Shown here piece by piece: positions 9,534-19,196 of a stretch of 64,000 bases of DNA. Location of the stretch: the NCBI RefSeq assembly GCF_019316905.1, contig NZ_CP079216.1:372001-436000 (forward strand). Reading direction: 5' to 3'. Within the stretch, counting starts at the first letter, position 1, and every line of letters starts with the position of its first letter. The position numbers and the translations under genes were made by a program. Origin of the DNA: Tessaracoccus palaemonis. GTDB lineage: Bacteria > Actinomycetota > Actinomycetes > Propionibacteriales > Propionibacteriaceae. The notes beneath the pieces are model-generated. The model saw nothing but the letters and a program-made list of their open reading frames with translations. It made no database searches and was not told where the DNA came from.

Positions 9534-10763
9534 ATGGCGCTTCCCGAGGCTGCCTGGCGTGTCACGTACACCCCGGGAAACTGGCTCGTGCTGTCCGGCC
9601 CCACCACCCTCGTGGTGATGCTGCCCGCGCCGGCGCGCGCCTCCGGGCTCGTCGCGGACCTGTGGACCGCGATCCTCTCGGCGGGCTCCGTCGAGGCACT
9701 CCTGAACCTTGTCCATGAGGTCGGGCTCGACGCCATGCCCCACCTTGGCGCGTTCTTCTGGGAAGGCGGGACACTGCACGGCCTGACCCGCGGCGACGTC
9801 CGCGTGCTCGATGCGGACACGGGCGACGTGGCGCTCGAGGGCAGCGGGAGCATCACGTGGCGCGAGGAGGACCTCGGCGCGGAGCGACGCCTCAGGATCG
9901 ACCTCGAGCCCGTCGCGGGCGACGAGGTGCTGCACCTCCCGCTCGTGGTCGGCGCCGTCTGCGTCTCCTCCCTGGAGCTGAGCACCGTGGACCGGGTCGT
10001 CTTCCCGGTCGCGGGGGGAGAGCCTCTTGCACCGGTCGTCGCCGCCGTCCCGGCCCCCGAGCAGCCCGTCGAGGACGCCCCGACACCGGCCTTCGTACCC
10101 GAGCCGGAGGTCGTCGACAGCGCCGCGGACCTCACCGACCTCGACCTGGGTGCCCCCGACCCGGCGGCCGCCATCGCCGGCGTGCCGATCCCTGCGCCCG
10201 CCGTCGTGCCCCCGGCCCCGGCCCCGGTCGCGGCGGAGGCGGAAGGCGGCACGATCTTCTCCACGGGCCTGGCGGCCACCCACAAGCCGCCGACGGCCGA
10301 TGCGGACGGACAGGTCCTGGCGGTGCCCTGCGCCAACGGGCATCCCAACGCACCGGGCACCCGCACCTGCCGGCTCTGCCAGGCCCCCGTCGACTCGTCC
10401 AACCCCCGGGTCATCCGCCGCCCGGTGCTGGCCGGCGTCCACACCAACGGCGGCGACTTCGCCGACATCGTCGCCGGCGTCGTGATCGGCCGTGCGCCCG
10501 ATGCTGCGCATGGTCCGGCCGGGTCGGGGCTGCTGCGCGTCCAGAGCCCCAGCAGCGACATCTCCCGCAATCACCTCCTGGTCACCACCCGCGACTGGAA
10601 CGTGCACGTGACTGACCTCAACTCCACCAACGGCACCATGGTGCTTCCCGTCGGGGAGGCGCCCTTCGCGCTGCGCGACGGCGCCTCGGTGCAGGTGGAG
10701 ATCGGCACCGTTCTGGACCTGGGCGACGGGGTCTCCGTCCGCATCGAGCCGCCCCGAGGCTGA
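9534..10763 (+). CDS. FHA-domain protein with zinc-knuckle, first gene of envelope cluster
   Basis: A 409-aa cytoplasmic-looking protein with no signal peptide. Residues 1-160 form an unrecognised beta-rich domain (WRVTYTPGNWLVLSGPTTLVV). A Pro/Ala/Val-rich linker follows (about 165-250), then a CxxH-x8-CxxC zinc-knuckle-like stretch (CANGHPNAPGTRTCRLC, about 265-281). A C-terminal FHA domain contains VIGRAP, SSDISRNHL and TDLNSTNGT, the residues that bind phosphothreonine. A strong GAGGAGGA site precedes the ATG at 9534. It is the first gene of a same-strand run with the giant Ig/fn3 protein, MoxR, DUF58 and transglutaminase-fold genes. FHA proteins usually read Thr phosphorylation by PknB-type kinases, but no kinase or phosphatase gene is in this window. 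Confidence 0.85.
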   Translation: MALPEAAWRVTYTPGNWLVLSGPTTLVVMLPAPARASGLVADLWTAILSAGSVEALLNLVHEVGLDAMPHLGAFFWEGGTLHGLTRGDVRVLDADTGDVALEGSGSITWREEDLGAERRLRIDLEPVAGDEVLHLPLVVGAVCVSSLELSTVDRVVFPVAGGEPLAPVVAAVPAPEQPVEDAPTPAFVPEPEVVDSAADLTDLDLGAPDPAAAIAGVPIPAPAVVPPAPAPVAAEAEGGTIFSTGLAATHKPPTADADGQVLAVPCANGHPNAPGTRTCRLCQAPVDSSNPRVIRRPVLAGVHTNGGDFADIVAGVVIGRAPDAAHGPAGSGLLRVQSPSSDISRNHLLVTTRDWNVHVTDLNSTNGTMVLPVGEAPFALRDGASVQVEIGTVLDLGDGVSVRIEPPRG

Positions 10764-10766
10764 CGG

Positions 10767-13700
10767 ATGCAGCGGCGTGCGCCTGAGGGGGGCAAGGGAC
10801 CACGACACGGCGGGGGCGAGCGGCACCTGCCGCGGCCCCTGCGCCTTCTCGACCGGTTTCTGAGGCGCCACTGGCAGGGCCTCGCCGTCTCTCTGGTCGT
10901 CGTCGCGCTCGGCGTCGGTGCCTTCATCAGCCCCGGCCTCGTGCAGGCCGACGTCCGCCTCGACGAGGGAACGGTCTACGGCATCAAGCGGGACTCCGAC
11001 ATGGTCGGAATGGTCAACGCGCAGATCGACCAGCTTGCTTCCGCGACCACCGTCGGCGACACGCAGGTCGAGCTGCTCCAGTACGAGGACACCGTGCTGC
11101 TCCACCTGCCGCAGTCCTCCAGGCTGACCACCTTCAACCCGGGCCGCAACACGCTGGGCAGCCTGACTCAGCTGCCGAGCAACGCTGTCGTGCAGCTCGT
11201 CGGTGACCAGCTGCTGGTCTACAACCCGAGCAACGGCCGCGTCTGGCACGGGGACGTCGCGACCGTTCTCGACTACGACTTCCAGAAGCAGACCGCCGAC
11301 CTCGAGGTCGGGGAGGACGGCGTGGCGACGCTCACGACGGACGGCGACGTCATCGGGCTCGACCCGAGCCGCTCCGTGCTCGTCAGGGCCTCCGCCGACG
11401 GCGAATCGACGGTGGAGACGCCCCTGCCCTTCGAGCTCGATCCCGTCGTGGTCGACGTAGAGCTGTCGGCGGTCGGGGACCGGGCCGTCGTGCTCGACCG
11501 GACGTCGGGACGCATCTGGGTCGAGTCAATGGACCGCGCCTACGACGTGTCAGGTGCCTCGACCGCCCAGCTGGCGGCGCCCTCGGCCGACGCTCTGGAC
11601 GGCGAGGACGGCACGCGCGCCCTCTACGTCACGCAGGCCGGTCTCATCGCGCTCACCTCCGACGGGCCCCGCTCCCTGTCCGGGCAACTGGACGAGACGC
11701 CCGTCTCGCCCGTCCAGGTCGGCGACTGCGTCTACGCGGCCTTCCACTCAGACGGGGTCACCTTCGTGAAGAAGTGCGTGGGTGAGGATGCCTCCGTCAC
11801 CGGGCTCGACGACCTGACCACCGACGGCAGCGCCCTGTCGCTGCAGGTCAACCGCGGCGCCGTGACCCTGAACGACGCGGCCAACGGCACCATCTGGCTG
11901 CTGGACAAGGGGGTCGTCATCCTGCCGGTCGACTGGGAGGCCGTCGCGCCCGTGCAGGAGAGCGACGAACTCGACTACGAGGACGGGGACTCGGACGTCG
12001 TGCCCGACCGTTCGCAGGAGAACCGGGCACCCATCGCGAAGGACGACACGCTCGCGGCGCGGGCCGGGCGCTCCACCGTGCTCACCGTCCTCGACAACGA
12101 CACCGACCCCGACGGTGACGTGCTCAGCATCTCCGCCCCCGGCAGCATCGACGGGGCCACGCTCGAGCCCATCCGCGACGGCGCCGGGCTGCAGATCACG
12201 CTCCCCAACGAGGCGTCCGGCACCTTCACCTTCACCTACACCGTCGATGACGGGCGGGGCGGCACCGACTCGGCCGAGGTGACCGTGCGCGTCGTCGACG
12301 CCGACATCACGAAGGCCAACAGCGCGCCGCACAAGTTCGAACGGGCCCAGCCGCTCGAGGTGCAGCTCGGCAGCCGGAGCATCACCAAGCGGGTGCTGCT
12401 CGACTGGCGTGATCCGGACGGCGATCCGCTGATGCTGCTCAGCGCCACGATGGACCCCCGCTTCGAGGACATCGTGCGGTTCACCGCGGACGGCCAGATC
12501 ACCTACACCGACGTCGGCAAGACCACCGGCACGAAGATCATCGAGGTCGTCGTCACCGACGGCCGGGACTCCACCACCGGCGAGCTGGTCGTCGAGGTGT
12601 CGGAGGACCCGGTCGCACCGGTGGCGTTCGGCGACTTCGCGACGGTCACCGTCGACCAGTCCGTGACTGTCGAGCCGCTCGCCAACGACGTCGGCGTGGA
12701 CCTGACCCTCAGTGAGGTCACCACCGACTGCTCCGAGTGCACGCTGGAGCCCAACTACCGCGACAAGACGTTCGCGTTCTCCGCGCCGAAGGCCGGCGAG
12801 TACTACGTGACCTACACCGTCACGAACGGGCAGATCGGGACGGGGCTCGTCCGCATCGACGTGCGTGGCACCGGCACGAACCAGGTCCCGATCGCGGCCC
12901 TCGACGTCGCGCTGCTGCCGCCCGGTGGGTCCGTGCTGGTCGACCCGTTGCTGAACGACACCGACGCCGATGGCGACGTGCTCGTGATCCAGACATACAC
13001 GGCGCCGGGCTCCCTCGAGGTCGTGATGGACCGGCGCCACCTCATGACCATCTCCGCCCGCCACACCCCCGACGCGCCCACCAGCATCACCTACCGCGTC
13101 TCCGACGGCAGCCATTCCGTGCTCGGCACGATCGTGGTGATCCCGACGCAGGCCGTCGGCAGCACGGCACCGAGGGCCGAGGACGACGAGCTGGAGGTCA
13201 GGGCGGGTGCGTCCGCCCGCGTCGACGTGCTCACCAACGACACCTCGCCCATCGGACTCGATCTGACCATCGGAGAGCTCACCGAGAACCCGCTCGGAGA
13301 GCAGGCATGGATCGACGGCGACACCGTCCGGGTGACCGTGCCAGCCGGCACCCCCGCGGGGGCCAGGACCATCAGCTACACCGCCGTCGACTCCGAAGGC
13401 AACACCGGGACCGCGCGGCTCGCGCTGACGGTCGTCTCCGAGGACGCCCAGAACGAGGCGCCGGCCCCCCGCCAGGTCGTCGACCGTGTCCTCGCAGGCA
13501 CCACGACCCGTATCGCCATCCCGCTCGACGGCATCGACCCGAACGGTGACGCCGTGCGCCTCATCGGGCTGGGCTCCGGCCCGACGCTCGGCCGGGTCCT
13601 CGGCGTCGGCGAGGGCTACCTGACGTACCAGGCCTACGAGGAGTCGCAGGGCACCGACACGTTCTCCTACGACGTCGTCGACTCGCTCGGCGAGCGTGCC

Positions 13701-16700
13701 CGCGGCGAGGTGCGCATCGGCATCGCCCAGCCGAGCCGCACCAACACGCCCCCGGTCGGCGTGATGGACGAGATCACGGTGCGACCCGGCAGGCAGGTGC
13801 AGATCGCCGCGCTGGCCAACGACTTCGACGCCGACGGCGACACGCTCGGTTACACCTCCGACGACCCGGTGGAGATGGACGACGACATCTTGGCCCAGCT
13901 GGTCGGCGGCAGGGAGATCGTGCTCCAGGCACCGGCCAGGGAAGGCACCTACGTCGGCCGCTACGACATCGTCGACGCCCGCGGGGAGCTGGCGTACGGG
14001 GACATCCGCCTCGTGGTGGACAAGGACGCGCCGCTGTTGGCTCCGGTCACGCGCGACGATTCCGTCGCCGTGTCCTCCCTCATTGACCGGGACTGGGTCG
14101 AGGTCGACGTGATGGCCAACGACTACGACCCGGACGGATCACGCGACCAGCTGAGCATCGAGGTCCCCGACTACGGCGCCGACGAGGACTCCTCCGCGCG
14201 GCTCGTGGACGGCGCCAAGGTGTCGATCCCGGTTCTGGACCGCATGCAGCAGATCCGCTACGTGCTGATCGACGGTGACGGGAACCGCACGAACTCCCTG
14301 ATCATCGTGCCCGGCCGGGGCGACTCCGTGCCTGTCCTCAAGGACCCCGACCAGACCCTCGACGCCGTGGCCGGCCAGCCACTCGAGATCGACGTCAACA
14401 ACCTCGTCGCCGGCACGCGGGGCCGCGACGTGCGCCTGACGACCGAATCGAACCTGTCCGCCACGCATGGGCGCCTGATGGCGGCAGGCGAGGCCAAGGT
14501 CATCTACGTCCCCGACGAGAGCTACGACGGCCCGGCGTCGGTGGTGTTCGAGGTCACCGACAAGGTCCGTGAGGGCGACACGTCGGGGGAGGCGGCATTC
14601 GTGTCGATCCCCGTGACGGTGCACCCGGCACCCAACCGGCCTGAGGGGAGCGAGGACGAGGACAACGCACGGCTGAACCTGCCCCCCACCCTGGCCGTCG
14701 ACACGCCGGTCCTGCGCGTGGGACCCGACGAGGGCGAGTCGCGCCTCGACCTGCTTGCGCTGTTCCGGGACCCGGAGGGCGACACGATGTTCGTGAGCGG
14801 GCCGCTCACCGCAGGCCAGGGCGACGCGGACCTCGACTGGCGCACCGAGGGCGACCGGCTCTACGCCAGCGCCCCCATCACGGCTGAGCCCGGCAGCTAC
14901 CGGGAGGTCAGCGGCTTGGTGGTCGACGCGATGGACAACGAGACGCCCTTCACGGTCTCGATCCAGGTCACCGCCTCCACCAGGCCGACGGTGACCGTCG
15001 CCACCGACGTGGTCGAGAAGGCCGTGGCCGGCGAGCCGATCACGATCCACCCGCTCGCCAACGACCGCTCCAATCTTCTGGGGGACCAGTCGCTGACGCT
15101 GCTCGGCGCCACGCGCCTGAGCGGCGAGGGGGCACTGAGCTACGACGCCGAGAAGCAGACCGTCACCATCACCCCGTCCGGCGACTGGCACGGCGCCTTC
15201 ACAGCCAGCTACACCGTCAACGACGCCACCGCAGACCCCGATCGTCGCGTCGACGGCACCATCCGGGTGACGGTGCTCGACGTGCCCGGCCAGCCGTCGA
15301 CCCCCTTCGAGGGCGTCGCGGGTGACGGGCAGGTGTCCGTGAAGTACCTCTCCGGTGGCGACGGCGGCACCGACATCACCTCCAGAGTGGCGACTGCCTC
15401 CTCTCCCGGCCTGGCAGACCGCACGGCCGAGTGCGGGGTGGGGGTGTGCACCGTCACGGGGCTGAAGAACGGCGTGCCCTGGCAGATCTCCGTCACCGAG
15501 ATCAACGAGGTCGGCCCGTCCGAGCCGTCGAGACTCTCCGCCGCCGTGATCCCCGACGCAGTGCCGCTTGCGCCGTCGAAGCCGTCGGTGGAGTTCGGCG
15601 ACGGCGAGCTCACCGTCAGCTGGACCCACGACCCGCAGTACTCCTCCAAGCAGGGCGGCAGCGCCATCGCGACCTACATCGTGCGGCTCCTTGACTCGGG
15701 CGGCCGGGAGATCGGCAGCCCCGTCGAGGTCAAGGCGCCCACGAAGACCTACACCTGGAAGGGCCTCACGAACGGCACCACATACCTGTTCACCGTCGAG
15801 GCGAAGAACTCCAACCCGCAGAAGGCCCTGACCTCCCCGCCGTCGGACACGTCCACGCCCGAGCATCCCAACGGCAAGCCGAGCGGCAACGTCACCCCGG
15901 AGGTCACCGCCATCCGCGACGGCATCGGCGGCGGCTTCTCGGTCACGTTCGAGCGCAGCGAGGTCGACACCAACGGCGACGCGATCGACTACTTCGTCGT
16001 CACCCCCGTCACGGCCGACGGCGAGAGCACCGCCAACGCCGAGCGCGTCGAGGTGGGCGCCGCGACCGGCAGGGTCAAGGCCGAGATCCACGGCATGGGC
16101 CAGACCCCGACGAAGTTCTCCATCACGGCGGCCAACCGCTCCGGCGAGGCGAAGGTCGGCGGCACGTCGGCCTACACCATCTCCTACCCGCCGCCCGAGG
16201 TCACCGCGGTCAAGGTCACCCCGGCGGACGCGGCGCTGCAGGTGAAGCCGTCCACCAACATCAAGGGCGACGCCGCCACGTTCGAGTACAGCCTCGACGG
16301 CGCCACCTGGGCCGCGCTGCCCTCGGGCGGGACCATCGGCGGCCTCGTCAACGGCCAGCAGTACAGCGTCTCTGTCCGGGCGCTGGTGGAGGACATGACC
16401 TCGGCCGCGCGGACCGCCGATCCCGTCCGCCCACGCTCCGACCGGCCGAACGCGCCCACGCTCAGCACGGAGCGTGTGCTGCGCGACTTCGAGGAGATCC
16501 AGATCGACGTCAACCCGATGACCTGGGAGAGCACGGGAGGCTGGGACCCGTCCGACTACCGGTTCTGCAGCCGCAGCAGCGACTGCGACCCGACGGACCC
16601 CGGCCGCGTGCGCAAGTTCGAGCCGGGCGAGTGGGGCACCCTGCGGTGGAGGTACGACGGCTTCGACACGTCCAGCATCTCCGTCGACCTGACCGACCAC

Positions 16701-16961
16701 CCGATCGAGGAGCCGGACTTCGACGGCGACACGCTCGGGTTCCGCTTCCCGTACGTGCAGACCGGTAGCTGCACCGTCACGCTCGACGGCGGAGCGGATT
16801 CCTTCACCGTCGACATCTCCGGCGGTGAGCTGTACTACAGCGGGACCCCCACCTACACCGTCTCTGAGGGTGACGAGGACGTCAAGATCACGGCCACCAC
16901 GGCGCAGGTCACCTGTACCGCGAATGGAGCCAGCAAGCGCTTCGGCACGGTATGGCGCTAA
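10767..16961 (+). CDS. Giant membrane-anchored surface protein with Ig-like/cadherin-like repeats and fibronectin III domains
   Basis: A 2,064-aa protein starting 4 bp after the FHA gene. A basic cytoplasmic tail is followed by one membrane anchor (about 36-58, LAVSLVVVALGVGAFISPGLV), so nearly all of the chain would be outside. Residues 60-405 are a repeat-like beta domain. From about 412 come tandem Ig-like/VCBS-type units with the NDxDPDGD calcium-type motif (LDNDTDPDGD, LLNDTDADGD, LANDFDADGD, MANDYDPDGS). From about 1505 fibronectin type III-like units follow, then a Cys-containing C-terminal domain (from about 1895). There is no sortase motif or second membrane segment. The role is probably structural or adhesive at the envelope, co-acting with MoxR/DUF58/transglutaminase-fold partners; this is inferred from the cluster. 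Confidence 0.85.
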   Translation: MQRRAPEGGKGPRHGGGERHLPRPLRLLDRFLRRHWQGLAVSLVVVALGVGAFISPGLVQADVRLDEGTVYGIKRDSDMVGMVNAQIDQLASATTVGDTQVELLQYEDTVLLHLPQSSRLTTFNPGRNTLGSLTQLPSNAVVQLVGDQLLVYNPSNGRVWHGDVATVLDYDFQKQTADLEVGEDGVATLTTDGDVIGLDPSRSVLVRASADGESTVETPLPFELDPVVVDVELSAVGDRAVVLDRTSGRIWVESMDRAYDVSGASTAQLAAPSADALDGEDGTRALYVTQAGLIALTSDGPRSLSGQLDETPVSPVQVGDCVYAAFHSDGVTFVKKCVGEDASVTGLDDLTTDGSALSLQVNRGAVTLNDAANGTIWLLDKGVVILPVDWEAVAPVQESDELDYEDGDSDVVPDRSQENRAPIAKDDTLAARAGRSTVLTVLDNDTDPDGDVLSISAPGSIDGATLEPIRDGAGLQITLPNEASGTFTFTYTVDDGRGGTDSAEVTVRVVDADITKANSAPHKFERAQPLEVQLGSRSITKRVLLDWRDPDGDPLMLLSATMDPRFEDIVRFTADGQITYTDVGKTTGTKIIEVVVTDGRDSTTGELVVEVSEDPVAPVAFGDFATVTVDQSVTVEPLANDVGVDLTLSEVTTDCSECTLEPNYRDKTFAFSAPKAGEYYVTYTVTNGQIGTGLVRIDVRGTGTNQVPIAALDVALLPPGGSVLVDPLLNDTDADGDVLVIQTYTAPGSLEVVMDRRHLMTISARHTPDAPTSITYRVSDGSHSVLGTIVVIPTQAVGSTAPRAEDDELEVRAGASARVDVLTNDTSPIGLDLTIGELTENPLGEQAWIDGDTVRVTVPAGTPAGARTISYTAVDSEGNTGTARLALTVVSEDAQNEAPAPRQVVDRVLAGTTTRIAIPLDGIDPNGDAVRLIGLGSGPTLGRVLGVGEGYLTYQAYEESQGTDTFSYDVVDSLGERARGEVRIGIAQPSRTNTPPVGVMDEITVRPGRQVQIAALANDFDADGDTLGYTSDDPVEMDDDILAQLVGGREIVLQAPAREGTYVGRYDIVDARGELAYGDIRLVVDKDAPLLAPVTRDDSVAVSSLIDRDWVEVDVMANDYDPDGSRDQLSIEVPDYGADEDSSARLVDGAKVSIPVLDRMQQIRYVLIDGDGNRTNSLIIVPGRGDSVPVLKDPDQTLDAVAGQPLEIDVNNLVAGTRGRDVRLTTESNLSATHGRLMAAGEAKVIYVPDESYDGPASVVFEVTDKVREGDTSGEAAFVSIPVTVHPAPNRPEGSEDEDNARLNLPPTLAVDTPVLRVGPDEGESRLDLLALFRDPEGDTMFVSGPLTAGQGDADLDWRTEGDRLYASAPITAEPGSYREVSGLVVDAMDNETPFTVSIQVTASTRPTVTVATDVVEKAVAGEPITIHPLANDRSNLLGDQSLTLLGATRLSGEGALSYDAEKQTVTITPSGDWHGAFTASYTVNDATADPDRRVDGTIRVTVLDVPGQPSTPFEGVAGDGQVSVKYLSGGDGGTDITSRVATASSPGLADRTAECGVGVCTVTGLKNGVPWQISVTEINEVGPSEPSRLSAAVIPDAVPLAPSKPSVEFGDGELTVSWTHDPQYSSKQGGSAIATYIVRLLDSGGREIGSPVEVKAPTKTYTWKGLTNGTTYLFTVEAKNSNPQKALTSPPSDTSTPEHPNGKPSGNVTPEVTAIRDGIGGGFSVTFERSEVDTNGDAIDYFVVTPVTADGESTANAERVEVGAATGRVKAEIHGMGQTPTKFSITAANRSGEAKVGGTSAYTISYPPPEVTAVKVTPADAALQVKPSTNIKGDAATFEYSLDGATWAALPSGGTIGGLVNGQQYSVSVRALVEDMTSAARTADPVRPRSDRPNAPTLSTERVLRDFEEIQIDVNPMTWESTGGWDPSDYRFCSRSSDCDPTDPGRVRKFEPGEWGTLRWRYDGFDTSSISVDLTDHPIEEPDFDGDTLGFRFPYVQTGSCTVTLDGGADSFTVDISGGELYYSGTPTYTVSEGDEDVKITATTAQVTCTANGASKRFGTVWR

Positions 16962-16998
16962 CCTCGCCCTCGGGCCCCGACGATGAAGGACGAGACTC

Positions 16999-17964
16999 AT
17001 GAATCCTGAGCAGGCACGCTGGTTCGGCGAGAACTTCGCGGCGATCGTGAACAACGTCGAGCGCGCCATCGTCGGCAAGACCGAGGCCATCCGGCTCGCG
17101 GTGACGTGCATGCTTGCGGAGGGACACCTGCTCCTGGAGGACTACCCCGGCACCGGCAAGACGACGCTGGCGCGGGCCATCGCGCAGTCGGTGCAGGGCA
17201 CCAGTTCGCGGATCCAGTTCACGCCCGACCTGCTGCCCTCCGACGTCACCGGCGTCACGATCTTCGACCAGAAGGTGGGCGAGTTCGAGTTCCACCAGGG
17301 CCCGATCTTCGCGTCGATCGTGCTGGCCGACGAGATCAACCGCGCCTCGCCCAAGACGCAGTCCGCGCTGCTGGAGGTCATGGAGGAGGCCCGCGTCACG
17401 GTCGACGGGCAGTCCTACCCCGTGGGGCAGCCGTTCATGGTGATCGCGACGCAGAACCCCATCGAGCAGGCAGGCACCTACCGGCTCCCGGAGGCACAGC
17501 TGGACCGATTCCTGATGAAGACCACCCTCGGCTATCCCGACCGCCAGGCCACCATGCGGATCCTCGCCAGCGGTGGCAGCAGGCCACGCTCCGCCGCGCT
17601 GCCGTCTGTGGTCACGTCGTCGCAGGTCACGGAGATGAGCCAGCTCGCCGCGTCCGTGCACATCGAGTCGTCCGTGCTGGACTACATCGTCCGGCTCACC
17701 GAGGCGACCCGCGGCGCCGAGGACGTCCGGCTGGGGGTGTCGGTCCGCGGCGGGCTGGCGCTGGTGCGGGCCACGCGCGTCTGGGCCGCCTCCCAGGGCC
17801 GCCACTTCGTCGTCCCCGACGACGTCAAGATGCTGGCGATCGCCTGCCTCGCGCACCGCCTCATCCTCGACCCGGAGGCCGAGTTCAACGGGGTGCAGAG
17901 CGTCGACGTGATGGCCCAGATCCTGGGCGCCGTGCCCCCGCCGACCGAGCGCCAGCCGGCCTGA
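16999..17964 (+). CDS. MoxR-family AAA+ ATPase
   Basis: A 321-aa MoxR ATPase. Walker A is YPGTGKTT, Walker B is IVLADEINR, followed by ASPKTQSALLEVMEE; sensor 1 is VIATQNPIEQAGTYRLPEAQLDRF and the lid domain is C-terminal. MoxR proteins act as chaperones or assembly factors, usually with DUF58/VWA partners. Here the DUF58 gene overlaps its stop codon by ATGA, giving the classical MoxR-DUF58-transglutaminase-fold order. AAGGACGAG precedes the ATG. Its client is unknown; the giant Ig/fn3 protein just upstream is the obvious candidate by position. Confidence 0.95.
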   Translation: MNPEQARWFGENFAAIVNNVERAIVGKTEAIRLAVTCMLAEGHLLLEDYPGTGKTTLARAIAQSVQGTSSRIQFTPDLLPSDVTGVTIFDQKVGEFEFHQGPIFASIVLADEINRASPKTQSALLEVMEEARVTVDGQSYPVGQPFMVIATQNPIEQAGTYRLPEAQLDRFLMKTTLGYPDRQATMRILASGGSRPRSAALPSVVTSSQVTEMSQLAASVHIESSVLDYIVRLTEATRGAEDVRLGVSVRGGLALVRATRVWAASQGRHFVVPDDVKMLAIACLAHRLILDPEAEFNGVQSVDVMAQILGAVPPPTERQPA

Positions 17965-19196
17965 TGACGGCTGCCGCACGCTGGGAGGTCCCCGAGGAGG
18001 TCGAGCGGCCGAGCGCCGAGGGACTCGCCACGGCCTACCGTCGCGTGTGCGAGGTCACGGGGATGCGGACCGCGGGGTGGCTGACCCTGACCGTCTCCGT
18101 CTCATGCCTTGCGCTGGGCGTGGCGTTCGGGTGGGCCGAGTTCGTCGTCGTCGGCGTGCTCGCCTCCGTGACGGTGCTGCTCGCGCTGCTCTTCACCATC
18201 GGCAGGGCCGACCTGAGCGTGAGCGTTGACCTGACGCGCAGGTCCGTCGTCGTGGGGGAACCGGCCGCCGGCACGCTGGAGGTGCGCAACGCATCGGGGC
18301 GGCGCCACTGGGGGTCCCGGCTCGACCTGCCTGTCGGCGACACCGTCGCCAGCTTCCAGCTGCGCTCCATCCGCACGGGGGAGGGGATCACGGAGCGGTT
18401 CCGGATCCCCACCGCCAGGCGCGGGCTCGTCCTGGTCGGTCCCGCGAACTCCGTGCTCGGCGACCCGTTCGGCCTCGCCGGCCGCGAGCGGCGCTGGACT
18501 GAGGAGCTGGAGCTGTACATCCACCCCCGGACCGTGCCGCTGCCCGGTCGGCAGACCGGTTTCGTGCACGACCTGGAGGGGCACGCAAGCGTGCACCTGT
18601 CGTCGTCCGACATGAACTTCCACGCGCTGCGCCCCTACGTCGCCGGCGACGACCGCCGCCACGTGCACTGGCGCTCCACGGCGCGGGCCGGGCGCCTGAT
18701 GGTGCGCCAGTACGAGGAATCGCGCATGTCGCGCATCGTCGTGGCGCTCGACACCGGCCGATCGTCGTACCTCGACGCCGACGAGTTCGAGCTCGCCGTC
18801 TCGTGCGCCGGGTCGCTGGCTCTGCAGAGCATCTACGCCGAGTCGCCGCTGGCGCTGCTCACGACGCGTGACGAGCTGACGGCTGTGACCCCCGGCCGTG
18901 CCCTCGACTCCCTGTCGTTGGTCGAGCAGACCACCCGCGGCGGCGTCGGCGATCTCGTCGGCTCGACGGTGCTCCGCGAGCCGGGGGCCTCGATCGCCGT
19001 GGTGGTCACGGGGTCGTCCAGCACGCTGACGGCCGTGCGGGAGGCGTGCGCCCGGTTCGACATCGACATGCGCGTGGTCGGGATCCGCGTCGCGGCGGGG
19101 GCACCGCTGCGGGCCCGGACGGTCGCGAACACGACCCTGCTGCAGGTCGGATCGCTCGAGGAACTGCCGCGTGCCATGCGTGAGGCCGCCTCGTGA
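17964..19196 (+). CDS. DUF58 domain membrane protein
   Basis: A 410-aa protein. Two membrane segments lie near residues 35-75 (WLTLTVSVSCLALGVAFG; FVVVGVLASVTVLLALLF). The domain that follows has PTARRGLVLVGPANSVLGDPFGL and then the DUF58 core DMNFHALRPYVAGDDRRHVHW with RSTARAGRLMVRQYEE. Such proteins partner MoxR ATPases and have a VWA-like fold. The ATG at 17964 overlaps the moxR stop, and the next gene starts GTGA over this stop, so translation is probably coupled. The upstream part of the open frame is an off-frame shadow of moxR. Confidence 0.92.
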   Translation: MTAAARWEVPEEVERPSAEGLATAYRRVCEVTGMRTAGWLTLTVSVSCLALGVAFGWAEFVVVGVLASVTVLLALLFTIGRADLSVSVDLTRRSVVVGEPAAGTLEVRNASGRRHWGSRLDLPVGDTVASFQLRSIRTGEGITERFRIPTARRGLVLVGPANSVLGDPFGLAGRERRWTEELELYIHPRTVPLPGRQTGFVHDLEGHASVHLSSSDMNFHALRPYVAGDDRRHVHWRSTARAGRLMVRQYEESRMSRIVVALDTGRSSYLDADEFELAVSCAGSLALQSIYAESPLALLTTRDELTAVTPGRALDSLSLVEQTTRGGVGDLVGSTVLREPGASIAVVVTGSSSTLTAVREACARFDIDMRVVGIRVAAGAPLRARTVANTTLLQVGSLEELPRAMREAAS